DNA of 64,000 nt, from contig CM046832.1 of the NCBI GenBank assembly GCA_025618425.1, forward strand, positions 22,977,359-23,041,358, written 5' to 3'. The notes below the pieces were generated by a model. It made no database searches. It saw only the letters and a list, made by a program, of their open reading frames with translations, and was not told where the DNA came from. Position numbers and translations under genes: made by a program. The stretch comes from Heliocidaris tuberculata (taxonomy: Eukaryota > Echinodermata > Echinoidea > Camarodonta > Echinometridae). This document shows positions 38,746-52,034 of the stretch, in pieces (position 1 is the first letter of the stretch; each line of letters opens with the position of its first letter).

Positions 38746-39006
38746 AAAACATCGCTATATTTCTGGCGAATCGCTCGGATATCCCAGATGCTGAGAAGTG
38801 CTATTATTTGTGTTATTTTTCAATCAATTTTCAAATAAATTGACGTAAAATTTATACGATTGCCATCTGTAAGCTTCCCAATTTCTAGTGATACATTATT
38901 TGCCATATTTGTGATTTTCTTTGAATAGGCCCTTTAAGGAATTTTCCAGATCTATAAAAAGGGCAGCGATGGTGAGAAACCCTTTCCCGTTTACTTTTCT
39001 CTTTCT

Positions 39007-39090
39007 ATTCATTTCTCACTCTCTTAGTCTCCCCCCCCCCCCTTTCCTCTTTTATCTCTCTCTCTCTCCTTCTCTCTCTCTCTCTCTCTC
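39007..39090. repeat. (C)n / (CT)n microsatellite
   Basis: A C run then an interrupted CT tract; its translated Leu/Ser frame is not a gene. Confidence 0.9.
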
Positions 39091-39248
39091 TCCTTGTGTG
39101 TGGGCGAGTGCATGTGCATGCATGTGAAATGAGGTCGAAGAGAAACCTGAGAATCTCAGCTCTTCATTGTGAATGAGATGGATAAACACCCCAATAATGG
39201 TAGCTGTCCTCCAGTTTTAATTTTTTTTCTTCAAAAGTTGGAAACAAT

Positions 39249-39316
39249 ATCTCCGCAATGAACCCGGGTCCTTGACTTAGAACGCCAATGCCCGTTAACC
39301 ACTAGGCCACGGAGAC
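39249..39316 (-). pseudogene. tRNA-Arg(TCT)-like relic or tRNA-derived SINE head
   Basis: Read on the minus strand, the first seven bases GTCTCCG pair with the last seven CGGAGAT. A D-arm GCCT/GGGC with an A-box-like TGGCCTAGTGGTTA follows. The anticodon arm TTGGC/GTCAA has loop GTTCTAA, giving anticodon TCT. The T-arm is one base short and does not pair (CCCGGGTTCATTG), so the molecule is 68 nt and probably non-functional. No CCA end or long SINE body was identified. Confidence 0.5.
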
Positions 39317-40046
39317 GGGCCAGTGGTTTCAGTGACACTAGGATTCAATTGACGATAGATTGGCAAATATTTTTAACCTTTGCAAACATTTCAAACGGGA
39401 TTTGATTTAAGCTACGCTACCATTATTCTTTCATTTCCTTTCTCATACATTGCCCTCAACAGTCACTCTGAGAGATCCCTTCTCTCTATGGAAGGCAAAG
39501 GTTGCTTGATTTGAGTTATCTCCTTTTTAATAATATTTTTTAATAATATTTGAAGATGGTAATATTTGTTCTCCAAATACACTATATAATCTGATAAAAG
39601 GACTTTAGAATAAATGACCGGTAGGGAAATTAGTTATGAGTGATAGCTTGTTAATTTCTCTTTCAACAACATTTACTTCATAATTATATAAACACGGAAA
39701 CCGGATCGTAGAATATTATGTAAACCTGGTCTAAATTTGACATTGTGAAACTGAGAAAAAAAAGTACATGGCACTCAAGAAAGAAAAATAATACCTCACT
39801 GTAGGTGCAACAAGTATAGTAAAACCATATGATTAGATAACTTGACTGCAAAAATATTTTGAGCTATATAAACAAAAATACAGACCACTTCCTCAATTGA
39901 AAGGATTACTCGAAAGTGAGTTAAAAATCGACTTGAAGTAAGTATTCATTATTCGTAATCTAAAATTAATTATAGGGCTCTGAACCAGCCAGAGGCAGTA
40001 ATATGATTTTATGGAAAAGTATATAATACTTGCATATAATTATGTG

Positions 40047-40224
40047 TGTGTGTGTGTGCGCGCGTGTGTGCGCGCGTGTGTGTGTGTGTGTGTGTATATA
40101 TACATATATAATATGTGTGAGAAATTTGTTCTAATACTATAGCATCGGCAACTCTCGTGATTAAATTTACATAATGTGAGAAATCAATTATTTTCTCTCA
40201 TTCAATTCAATTGATTTCTCAGAT

Positions 40225-40256
<32 letters not shown>
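40047..40256. repeat. (TG)n and (TA)n microsatellites
   Basis: A TG/CG tract at 40047-40097, a TA tract at 40230-40256 that borders the next element, and between them an inverted pair gagaaattgatt-like / aatcaatt-like near 40180-40222. Confidence 0.7.
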
Positions 40257-41095
<839 letters not shown>

Positions 41096-42332
41096 ATGCA
41101 TGTATATACATATACAGGAAATCTTATTCAGCAACTTTAAGTAACATTCTTTATCGTGTACACACAATGTTAGTTAACTATATATTCATATTTTCTAAAT
41201 ACACACCAGAGATAAGCTTTAGTCAGATTAAAGAAGTGTAATCACAAGCTGATAAGCTGAATGTAGCGTGAACGTTTTGATTCGATGTACACTATAAGTA
41301 ATCCCCATTTTAAACATTACATCAGTTAGATTTATTTGACAGTGAATGAATAAGAATTTGATTACAGTTAATCTCAGAACCTTCTATTGAAATAAGTGGT
41401 GGAAAATAATTTATGGCACCAATTTGCTCGTTGTAACCTTCCTATTTTCTCCATTTATATTTTTAAATCCTATCAGATATTTTCGGGGTGTCATAATAAA
41501 TAGAATGGCTTTTCAAAAGCTAATAGGTTCAAATATGTACATCGTTACAGGAGCACTGAGGAGCACAAGTCATAATTGTAGTAAAGACCTTTAATATATA
41601 TTGAATTCAAGTAGAAATATGCATTAAAGTGACGATTATTCACGGAACAAAAAATGTTGATACCAACTTATCTATATAGCTTTAACCTCGTACTCAACAG
41701 GTCAAAAAATCGGAAAATCAACATGGAAGATCATTCATTGGTTGAATTATTGATGAGAGACTTCCTCATCAAAAAAATTTAGTACAAAGTTCATGTCATA
41801 TTATATAGGGATTCTATTACTTTGATGAGAGTCACATCACGTTTTTGACTGCGTGCATAGTAGAACTTCCTTAATTCCTTTCCATGCCCATTTAAGGAAA
41901 AGTTCTCGTCATAGGAGGGCTTGACTGTAATCCAAACAATCGATGTCTTTATTGACTTGTACGTGCAGTTAGTATGTTAGCGGAAGAGTGTTCTGAGCGG
42001 CAAGATTCTCTAGCTGTCTATTATGTAATGTTCTAGATAGTTTTATATATACTTTGGCATAATAAAATAACGTCAGCAGCAACAGTTATTGATAAGATAT
42101 TTCTAATAATATCGTTGATATTGGTAGGGGATAATTACTTCATTTGGGACAAAGTACGACCATATGAGTTCGGAAATTCATTTGACAAATAAATAGAGAC
42201 ATACGTCTAGGTAGAATAGCAATGTTGTATAACTCAACCACTCAACTACATGTATCTCGCTAAACAAATACAAGTTAGTCTCTTTTATCAAAGTAGTATA
42301 ACGGATTTTTTTTTAGCATTTTAAGAGTAATA

Positions 42333-42522
42333 ACACGATCGCAAACACTTTCGAAAAATCAACTCAAGATCAATTTCAATACCCTCATGTATATCCCATA
42401 GAAATCATGATCGGATTACATAAGAATTATGTCAATGTAATGTTGGAATATTTCAAAATGTGATGGACAAGGCTTTTGAAATCGTATTGGGTTGATTTTT
42501 CTAAAGCCTTTGAGATCGTGTT
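42333..42522. mobile_element. MITE, copy 2, ending 30 bp from the P3 stop
   Basis: Termini aacacgatc and gatcgtgtt, then ttcgaaaaatcaactcaag on the left and its partner gggttgatttttct on the right, matching the copy at 22031-22218. Confidence 0.75.
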
Positions 42523-42552
42523 CAGTTATTTTTGAAGATTGTCAAATGCTGC

Positions 42553-43335
42553 CTACAACGCTTTTTGTTTCTTTAACGCAAGACTGAGTTTGCGGGCATC
42601 TAGTTTACTCAGACCTAACTCTTCAGTCATAATCTGTTCATCCAACGCAAGAAGAAGTTCCCCATTCACGTCATTCTTGATGAAGGATTCTGAATACTGT
42701 CCAAGTTTACACGCTTCAAGGAAAGAGCCCACTTCCTCCCGGGTTAGACCACTGTGAACACTAACAGAAGTCTCATTAGGTGATGCAGGAACTCGAGGTG
42801 ATGTGGGTTCTAGATCATCAGGTGTGAGAGAGTAGGTGTGGTCAGATGGCGGTACTTTCGAAACAGGGGTTGATTGTTTCGGAGGTATTGGGGGTGTTAC
42901 TTTTTTGGAATGCATTGCTTGAGTATTGGAATTGTCATTTTCCTTGCTTATAGTGGTTGCATTCTTGTACTCCAGGGAGACTCTACGAGTAGGTGTAGGA
43001 GGCTTATTTCCATTGCCGGAATTACGAGAACTTGAACGAGCGAAAACAGTGGGTTTCTTTTCTTTGACGGGTAGAGCATCTTTTGTCGTTGACGTAGCCG
43101 TGATGGGAGTTGCAGGGGCTGGGACCTTCCCATACTTGGTATCTTTGATTTCATACTCGACGGGATTTGATGAAGTAATTTTCACGTAATTGTCGCGTCC
43201 CTTTGAGGGTAATTTAGAATAATCACTGATCATGGCATAGTCTTCACTTTCATCAACCTGGTTTTGAAGCCACTGCATTTTTTCAATCAGCTTTTTCTTC
43301 TCGTCTTGCAATTTCTCATTTTCTTCTTTGACGAC
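42553..43335 (-). CDS. P3 exon 8: coiled coil, Tyr/Pro tail, SAM domain
   Basis: 783 nt. Helix VVKEENEKLQDEKKKLIEKM, tyrosine cluster (DYAMI, DYSKLP, NYVKI, NPVEYEI), proline motifs NKPPTPTRR and TPPIPPKQ, then SAM from LTREEVGSFLEACKLGQY to LSLALKKQ. Confidence 0.88.
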   Translation of the reverse strand, partial: VVKEENEKLQDEKKKLIEKMQWLQNQVDESEDYAMISDYSKLPSKGRDNYVKITSSNPVEYEIKDTKYGKVPAPATPITATSTTKDALPVKEKKPTVFARSSSRNSGNGNKPPTPTRRVSLEYKNATTISKENDNSNTQAMHSKKVTPPIPPKQSTPVSKVPPSDHTYSLTPDDLEPTSPRVPASPNETSVSVHSGLTREEVGSFLEACKLGQYSESFIKNDVNGELLLALDEQIMTEELGLSKLDARKLSLALKKQKAL

Positions 43336-43841
43336 CTGAAAAGAAAATACAACTTATAAGAGTAAACTATCCTGAGATTTATTTTGCAACGCAAGGCCCT
43401 TTTCAGTTAGATATATGTTATTAGTGATGATAAGGTAGTATTGGGATGAATTTGTATGGTCTTGACATGCGACGCCTATTTCCCTGTATTTTGAAAAAGA
43501 GTAGCTTTCCCAAAAATATTTCACAAATACCAGAACTCCTCCAGAATCAAGGGATAAGTATTATTATTTTATTAATTGGAAACTTTATATAATAGAATAA
43601 TGATTTTGAATTATTTGCTTTCTCTATAACGTGCAAGCCTGTTAACATAGTCACTTTAAAGGTACTATAAGCTTAAAAATGGGAAAGTCACAACTAACAT
43701 TAAAAAGGAATTAACATTTCATAGTGACACCTTTTTAAATGTCCTCCCACTAAAAATGTGTGTTCCACCATGAGAGTTGCGAGAAAAGGGGTCTTCTGGT
43801 AATGTGGGTACAAAAATGACATCACACGCACGCTCACACTT

Positions 43842-43872
<31 letters not shown>

Positions 43873-46800
43873 TGACCGCATTACCAGGATATTCCAATTT
43901 AATAAAACGATGTCAACATTAGAAATTTTATTCTCTATCCGTTTTCCTTGAAATTTAACTTATAAAATATATTTCCTGAATATGCTGCTTCCACCTCAGC
44001 CGACTTTCTCTTAACTGTTTATGGGTTATCTTTAATTGGCGGATACTGTTGTGGGTCGAACCTAATATACATATTTGTTCAACGTTGTCCTGGGACCACA
44101 GGGTGGGCTTGGTTGTACTTGTAGTCACCAGATACAAATCAATTTGCAATTCGGTTGTTGGGTTAAAGAACCAAAGGAGTTGATATTGGTTGGTAACATG
44201 AGCTTACATTGTATTTGTTCCAGAGGTCATCGTATTTAGTCCTTAATTTCTCCATCTGTTATTTATGTGGAAAAGGAAGTACATAAAGGAGAGAAAGGGA
44301 GATATAGAAGAGAGAGGAGGAGTGGGATGGAGAAAAGGAAGGAAATTTAAAAAAATGACACCGATCTAACCTCACAGGGCGTAGAGTTATCAAAATGTTC
44401 TTGTTCAATGCTTACTTCAAATAAGTCCTGTCATTCACTCATCTCCTTTTGCAAGAAAATATGGATTGAAGCAATTGAGTCTTGTCATCTGTATTTGTCT
44501 ATAAACCTAACAAACAGCAGGGGTGTTGACCCATTTATAGGTGTGTGGGTGAGCTTTACTGGAATTGATATACGATCCACAGTATACATATATAATTTCA
44601 AAATTCTGCCTTGACCCCAAATTCACCTCCTATCATCAAAAAAGATGTTTCGAATGAGACGTAAGACTAAATCCTGCCCTTGAAGATAATTAAGTACATG
44701 ATAGTTAACGGAATATAACAGTAAATTATAAACTTTTACAAAGACATGTAACATGATTTTACCATACTAGAAGTGATATATTATTAAATTTTGTTTACGC
44801 GCCACTCATACAGTCTTGGATTTTTTGTCTAAACAGTGGAAATTCCGCTTTTCAACAACAACAAAAGTTTACTCACCCCATCGTCAATGGTGACGTTCTC
44901 CGTGTTGACTACGCTGTACTCATCGTCACTTGAGTACTTTTGGAAAACAGACTTCACTTCGGACACATATTCATACCTGGAGGCACACAATTAGAAGAAA
45001 ATGTGAACATTTTAAAGAACCAATGACAGAGGAACAGTAGAGTCAAATACGAAAAGAGGGAAAGAAAATATAGAAAATTAATAGACCAAAACAAAAGAGA
45101 GAGAGAGACTCTTCCTAAATGGAAAGACAGACAGATCGTGCAGGAACAGAGGTCAAGACAAAGACATGCATTGGTACACAAAGAGACAGAAGTAGCGATC
45201 GAGAGGAAGAGAGAAAGAGATTGGTGGAAAGAAACAGAAAGATTATCTTCACTAGCTGTAGGTGATTTATCAGGAATTTTAAAAACAGAAATAAGAACTG
45301 ATACAGTTATCCCTTAAACCTGTTAAAATCATTTTAAGATCACCTCTGAAAAATCTGTCAATGGTCTATTGTTTTATTCCTTATTTCCAGATAAGCGTAC
45401 TACGAATAACTTTTAGCCATGGTACTCACTCATCAGAGTTCGACCCATCATCATCTTTCTTCGTCTGTGGCGTGCTAACAACAGCACGAGGTTTTGGGAC
45501 AAAAGTCGGCTCGCATAGTGGAGCCCGACTATCTAGCGCAGTAAGAGTTAATGGCGCCGCTGCAGGTCGGGGCGGTTTGGCAGGAATAAATGGCGTCATG
45601 ATTTCTGCTGACTTGGATCGTGGCGGACGGGCGGGAGGAGTTTCAATTAACCCAGCTTGACGTAACTCACGTTTGTAGGTCTCAATGGTCGACTTCAGTT
45701 TACTGATCTCTGCATCTTTCTCTTCAACTGATATCTTCCTTCCAGTATCGAACTTTGCAAAAACATTTTTTATCCGACGTTTACCTATTAATGATAAAAA
45801 TGATGTTTAAAGGCCTATTATTCCCTTGTTCACAAAGAGAGTTGGTCTCCAAAGGGGCCCCGCTTGAAAAGGAGAACAGTGTAACATCCATCTTTAAAGT
45901 CCCTTTCGTCAGATCTAAAATTTTGATCAGAAATTTTGAATATTTTCAACCTGTGGCTGCAAATGAAATAAACATGGAGGACCTTTATCTATTTATTTAC
46001 TTTTTTATGGTTTGATGGAAATAAAATATAATGTTTGTTGATTAATTGGAAGCATAAGGAATTTTCTTTGTGTTGTCAAATTTTGAAGTTTGAAAAGCTT
46101 ACTTTTTTGCTTGTTGAAAACAGTCGGCAAAGTATCAGCAAATTTAGTATACCCCATTCAAAAAGGTTCAACAACGCCCTTAAATCTCACCTCTTCACTA
46201 ATTTCATGACCACTGATATTGTTATTCTACCCCAATAAGCATTAAAAATTGCTGTTGAAATGATTTAACTTTATTTAATGGCATGAAAATAACCCTACGC
46301 ATGAATATGTCGAGGAGGATAAAGAAAATATTTAGTTTTCATCAGTCCATCATTAGATCAAGGGAATAAATGCAAAAACCTCAACCGTATTTGTCTTTGA
46401 TTTTTTTTTTCACAACTGTGTCATACCTTCCCAACTTGCCAGCCAGGTCACCAGCACTTCTTCAATTGGTTGTGGGATTTCTTCCAAAAGAGGGGGTAAC
46501 CCCCCCTGGGTGGGGTCAACCACCTCCCATGTTGTGTTGATACTAGCATATAGTGGTGACATCATGGCTGATAACTGCTTTTCCGCAGGCAATGGGGTGC
46601 GTTCCAAGGATAGGGGTGTAGAAATGGGTAAGCAGTATACATGAGTGTCTCCGCTTTTGGTAGCCAAGATGCAGCTCTCCTCGCAGTATTTATCAAGACG
46701 TAGAACTCGTTCGGACTTTCGGTTTCGCGGTCCGCCACTCGTATCTGGGATCCGAACCCGCTGAAAATCATTTGAAATTGCAAGATATAATTGCATTCTT

Positions 46801-49800
46801 GGGAAATTAATGTTCTAATGCCCTTTATAGGCTTAGTAATTTTTACCCATAGCAGTCATATTCAAAATCCAAATCATACAACTTTTTGTATAACTTTCTC
46901 TTGCCTTTGAATATTAATTAACCACTTTATGAAAAGAGAGCATTTATTACTGGCTTCTATCAAAATAGGTATTTGGTTGCAATAGATGAGAAATAAGGGT
47001 AAACGAATATCTAAAATTATATCCATTCGTATGGTCACTGTAAAAATCAATTTATGTCGATAATACTAAAACAATTAATGTTCCTTTGAATTTGCATTGG
47101 TGAAATTGGGGAAACATAGATAATCATTACTCATCAATATAATATGTATATACCTTTTGTTTCCATGAGGCACTAGCAATAATTTCTCTTTAGTTAGGAA
47201 ATGTTAAAACGAATGCTGTGTATGAAATGAGTGATTCTACCACAAATACAAACAATACTCACCAGTGGTAATTTTTGAGTTTTTAGTTGTGACAGTCGCT
47301 TGAATTCCATTATAATCATAGTGGTATATGATGAAAATGTCATTTCTCTTGAAAAGCGAACTGGACTAACGTGGTTCGATAACGGATCGGTAAGTAATCC
47401 CACAAGAACCTGAATTTTGAGGAAAAGATTTCAATTCGATTTGATTTTTGTTGGTTCTACAGTGCGTCCCAGAAAAAAGTAAACAGTTGGAAAATTCTCC
47501 CCAAATAAATGTTTCTAAATATTTTAAGGAAATTTTTATACCAGTAGCTAGCTTAGGGTCTCTTCTATGCAAATGACACCAAAATATCTCACAATATTTT
47601 ACGCTTGAGTGAGCAAAGGCCAATAATGAGAAAGGGTGCAAAATCCAGTCTTGACAAGAATTGATATTGGCTCTGTCTGTATCAGCCGAGCTGAGAGTCA
47701 TGTAAATGCTTAGAAATTTCCATATTCTGATCAATTAAAGACAATTTATGAAATAACAGGCTATGTTCTCTGTATATCGTTACACATCTCATCAATATTT
47801 TATGCTTGCGTTAGTAATTAACTACTTTGCTGGGTGTTTCAATATGTTACTTTTGTGAGTCTTTTGATTTCATCTGGCTTGCTTACTCATCCATAAAGTT
47901 TTAATGGGATATATCAGGAAATATATTGAACAAAGTCTGTTCTTTCATAAATAGTCTTTCAATGATCGGAATATAAAATTTCGAAGTCTTTTCATGACTA
48001 TCAACTTGGCTCATACCAGCCAGAAGAACAACAAACATTTGTCAAGAATGGATTTGCACCATTTCACAAAGTGGCTCTTGCTCACTCAAGCATAAAATAT
48101 GAGATATTTTAGAATCATTTGATAGATGAGATCATAAGCTAACCACAGGAATGAAATTTTCCTGAAAATATTTTGAAATATTTAATTGGGGAGACTTTAT
48201 AGATGAGATCATAAGATAACCACAGGTATGAAACTTTCCTGAAAATATTTTGAAATATTTAATTGGGAAGACTTTTTCCAACTGTCAATTTCAAACGGTT
48301 CTCAACTTAATTAATACCATCCAAAACAAATACCAATTCGTGTCAAGTCTGAATTTTGCACCCTTTCACAAAAGTGGTTTGAGATCACTCAGGCGTAATA
48401 ATTAGTCAGATTTTTTGTGTTATTGTATAGGAGGGACCTTCAGCTATCTACAAGAATTAAAATATATTGAAAATATTCAGAAATATTTATTCAGGGAGAC
48501 TTTTTCCTATTGTTTCCTTTTTGGGAGGACGCACTGTATATCATCTTTTGAACACCCATTTTCATAAACTCAAATGAAGATTCAATTGAATTATTTTATA
48601 CATACTTAAAAAAGAAAGAAATGAAAACGCTGATTCCATATTTTAGGTAAAGGAGTGCTACAGCATGTGCTTCAGGTCCTGAAAAAGAATACTGCAATTT
48701 TTAATGTACGTGCACTTGGTAAACAAAAACGGGAAAGGGTAAGATTTAACAATGTGGAAAAGATATCATGAGGAAAAGTAAATAATAGATGACGGCGCAT
48801 GCAAGAAATACTTTAATTGGTTTAGAAACGAATAAACGTTTTGACATGTTGTAGATTACGCATTATTTACTTCTGCACCAAAAACTGTATTTAAAAAAAA
48901 AGATACAATGAAGGCTGAAGACGCGTCTGACGTCTGGTGATAATGGGGGATCTTACCACGCCTCTTTGTTTGTCGGCCTCAATTTTCTCGATTTCGATGA
49001 TGTCATCGGTTGATTGTTGTTCGTCGGGATGTGGAGAGCTGTGAGCATCGACCACGCGCACGAACTTGGGCAAGGGCTTGGCATCGATAAGCGATGAAGT
49101 TCCATCATACTCCTTGTCGTCCAATAGGGGATCTTAAGAAGAATTAATCAATAGATAAATCGGAAAATGGCGTTGAAGAGAGACATACTGAAGCTTTTCG
49201 TCTTGCACTCATCAGAGTATACCGCATAAATAAACAGAAAGCCGAAATCACAAAATGTGATTTTGTTTTATTTCATTGCTTAAGCCCGACAGGCTGTGTG
49301 TTTTCAAAATGAATTCCAGTTGAACAGAAAAGCCCTTGAATAGCCCGTGAAAGATAATGAGCTTTTTTTTCCATCGGGATCCTAAGAACATTTGAAACAT
49401 TGATTTAGAGCACACTAAAAAGGTAACACTTTTAAAATAATTCAGGGAAATTAATAGTGTTAAATTGTGCATTTACTTATATCATATTTGGTATAAACAA
49501 TCTGATTGTTTTGCATGAACAGATTTTCACAAACATACGTTTAATGATATAAATACATCTGAGCAGACGTAACCAGTTAAAATCGCATGAATCAAATAGA
49601 CTTTAAGAAAACTGTACATTACATTATTTTTCTTACCTAGTGGTAGTATCTCAAACTCCTGCCTAGCGTAAAGTGGTAGTCGTAGGGCCTGTCCTGTCTT
49701 CGTGTCGACTGCATGGATCACTGGTTTTACATAAACGAAATGGAGCATCAACGCATCACCTTTCTTAAACCTGGAATGACTCCCAGGAGCTAGAAAGTTC

Positions 49801-49985
49801 TTGGTGATACGAATGCTCTGTGGTAGTTTTGTCTCCCTAACGAGCTTCGTGAGCGCGGTAGTTTGTTGGCTCTTGGGCAGGGATGGACTAACCGTTGGTC
49901 CATGGACTTCTTCATGTAATGGTGTCATAGAGTAATACGGTGCATCTATTTCAGAATAAATATCTTTTGCCCGTGTGTCAGACAT
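42553..49985 (-). CDS. GAREM-like: P3: GAREM-like CABIT-SAM adaptor, complete 8-exon gene (763 aa)
   Basis: Exons in transcript order: 49637-49985, 48957-49132, 47263-47409, 46427-46760, 45430-45784, 44877-44976, 44208-44255 and 42553-43335; GT-AG throughout and in frame. Starts MSDTRAKDIYSEID, so the PGKKP motif of P1/P2 is replaced by two tyrosine sites (IYSEI, YYSMTPL). The CABIT core keeps its Cys (EESCILATKS...YCLPIST). The linker has helix then PARPPRSKS and PAKPPRPAAAP. Exon 8 opens with a coiled-coil-like helix, a tyrosine cluster, a proline-rich tail (PPTPTRR, TPPIPPKQ) and the SAM domain (about 698-760). The richest in candidate SH2/SH3 sites along with P4. Intron 2 carries a mariner-like MITE. 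MAPK-adaptor role is inferred from family. Confidence 0.88.
43845..43870. repeat. (CA)n microsatellite
   Basis: In P3 intron 7. Confidence 0.85.
44208..44255 (-). CDS. P3 exon 7: 16-residue micro-exon
   Basis: 48 nt, MEKLRTKYDDLWNKYN, between aacag and gtaagc; one residue shorter than in the other paralogs. Confidence 0.78.
44877..44976 (-). CDS. P3 exon 6: linker
   Basis: 100 nt, phase 2 to 0. YEYVSEVKSVFQKYSSDDEY then SVVNTENVTIDDG; the YE start matches P1/P2 and adds three more tyrosines. Confidence 0.82.
45430..45784 (-). CDS. P3 exon 5: helical and proline-rich linker
   Basis: 355 nt, phase 1 to 2. Charged helix VEEKDAEISKLKSTIETYKR, then TPPARPPRSKS and IPAKPPRPAAAP, ending DDDGSNSDE. 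Confidence 0.84.
46427..46760 (-). CDS. P3 exon 4: CABIT core with conserved Cys
   Basis: 334 nt, RVRIPDTSGGPRNRKSER, then CEESCILATKSGDTHVYCLP and LYASINTTWEVVDPTQGG, ending WLASWEG. Confidence 0.88.
47263..47409 (-). CDS. P3 exon 3: CABIT
   Basis: 147 nt, phase 0 to 0, the longest exon 3: VLVGLLTDPLSNHVSPVRF to LKTQKLPL. The extra six or seven residues lie after the LVG motif. Confidence 0.84.
47460..48536. mobile_element. Mariner-like non-autonomous element in P3 intron 2
   Basis: Termini cagtgcgtcccagaaaaaag and cctttttgggaggacgcactg with TA duplicated at 47458 and 48537. The arms mirror through aaatatttc/aatattt and contain caatattttacgcttgagtg. An internal direct duplication of about 85 bp (atagatgagatcataag... 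at 48122 and 48198) is present. No transposase frame. Confidence 0.85.
48957..49132 (-). CDS. P3 exon 2: CABIT
   Basis: 176 nt, DPLLDDKEYDGTSSL, LPKFVRVVDAHSS, DDIIEIEKIEADKQRGV; donor gtaaga. Confidence 0.87.
49637..49985 (-). CDS. P3 exon 1: Tyr motifs and start of CABIT
   Basis: 349 nt, phase 1 end, donor gtaaga. IYSEI and YYSMTPL lie in the first 22 residues; then LPQSIRITKNFLAPGSHSRF and closing FEILPLG. About 30 residues shorter than in P2, with no basic-proline motif. Confidence 0.87.
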
Positions 49986-52034
49986 GATGACTAGTTCCCT
50001 ATATCAATGCAATCATATCTGGAAAAAAAATAGTTGAACATTCCTTTACCATTCGCTACCAATGTTGCATTGCACTGCGAGTGCACTTTGATTTGAGACA
50101 TACGTACGGGTAGTTCAGCTGACTAGAAAACTCTTTGAAATCTTTGAATGTTTGCTCAGTAACATGATTAAAATAAAATCTATAAGTCAATGATTAATAC
50201 TCCTAACCTACTGAGTCAACAATTCAAAGTATGAAAACTGTTTATGTCTACTTTCAGTATTTATGATCGAAGATGTGATAATTGCTATCAAGGACGAAAG
50301 TTATCTACTAAAAGATTATTTTAAAACTTCGTAAATATGCTGAGAGGGAGAAAGAGAGACAGGGACAGACATACAAACGGAGACACGAAACACAGACAGA
50401 AACACAGACAGAAACACAGATATAGAGGGAGAGCTAAAGTGGAGGTCGGAGGCGTATAGGTGTACGAGGCGGGGGAGGGAGCTTGGGGCTTGCAGCCTTC
50501 AAGAATTCAGAAAAAAAAACAATATTCGGCAATCGTCACCTCATTGTCGGCCTGCGAGGTGCCCAGATTCATATCCCATTTTCGGGCAGCAAGGTTAATC
50601 GTATAGAGTGTATTTTATTTGGAAATAAGTACCCCACCCCCCCCCCCCCCTCGCGAAATTGCGCCCCGATGAATATGTTCAGAAGGGACTATTCATTACT
50701 GTAAAAACAATCATAAATTGGTGCTATATCATTTATCAGAATTAATCATAGTTGTCCATTGGAAATAACCTCATCACCTTATCATCCACAACTTCCATAA
50801 CTCATTTATACACACGTGAACAAAATAGTGGTCCTCATACATCTACATTAAAATTCTATATATTCTTGCTACATTTTATAATCATGGATGGGTAGACAAT
50901 GTTTTTATTAGTTGAAACACCTTAGGATGTCATTTGCTTTTCTTGTCTTAGATTCATTTTAGTTTTGCAGTTTTGCCTGTGTTTCAAGCAAAATACTCAT
51001 AAATTAAGAAAGGTGACAAAGGACAGCTCATGGGTCCGTTTTCAATCAAAATGGACTCTTTTACCTGGACAGGAGCGAGACTTTTAATTTTTTTTTCAAT
51101 TTGTTTTTATATTGCCTCTTGCTCTTTTATTCTCACTTCCTTTCGCTATTTTCTTTTTTTTTTTCTTTTTTTTTTGTTGTTGTTGTTGTTTTGCTGTTGC
51201 TTTCTCACCCTTTCTTATTCCATACTTTATGGTCATTCCAATGAGGGCACGTCCCCGTCCTCTGTTCTGCTTATCAAATGTACCTGTCTTGCGCTGGAAC
51301 TAGATTTGTGTATTTTGATAAATAATGCTTGTTTGTGTCGATTAGAAGGGCGCTCTCAAAGGTTGTCGTTGCAATACATGACAGAACACGTCACACATGC
51401 AAAATAGGAATTGAAAAAAGAAAAAATATCATTTTTATAGTCAATGATCACGCACTTTATAGGTGCTTCACGATTTTCTGTTTGGTTTCTTTCGTTTATG
51501 GATGTCAACCAAAGACAATAAAAATCCTTCAGAAAATAACGCAAGAAATGTAGTGTTTGGTAAAAGAACAAAACAACAAATTTAATCATTATCTCTCGTA
51601 CACAATGAAACTAGACAGATGTCTCAGTTTTCTCATCCCGTTAGAGATTTTCTTCTTTCAACCGTGATGATAACGAAATGAAGATTACAAGCAACGAATA
51701 CTTGAAACCCAAAATACTAAGTTGTCGGTGTCCCGTTGTTTTTTTCAGAAATATAATTTGGATATGAACCAATGACCGAATGGGAATTCCCCTAAATTCC
51801 ACCACTTCGTTTGCAGTACCGTTAGCGCGAGCATTGTATTTGATATCAAGCATTATATCAACATTTCATTGTAAAGTGAGTCGTGTGATAGATTAAGTCC
51901 AAAGACTACGCTATGATATTTGTTGATGACTCACGATTTATTTCACATGAAACGTTAAAAGGAACAAAATAAGCCTTAAACTTTAGCTGCTCAATAAAAA
52001 TGTTGTTAGTCTTCAACCATGAGCTTTTATCGTA
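49986..52034. other. Intergenic, upstream of P3
   Basis: Contains GA-rich and C-run tracts around 50340-50660, possibly a hAT-like MITE relic, and T-runs near 51150-51190. No promoter motif is convincing and no gene is supported. Confidence 0.45.

Noticed and set aside
45361..45660. Plus-strand open frame of 99 codons
   Set aside because: Antisense shadow of P3 exon 5, which has splice sites, phase and paralog support.
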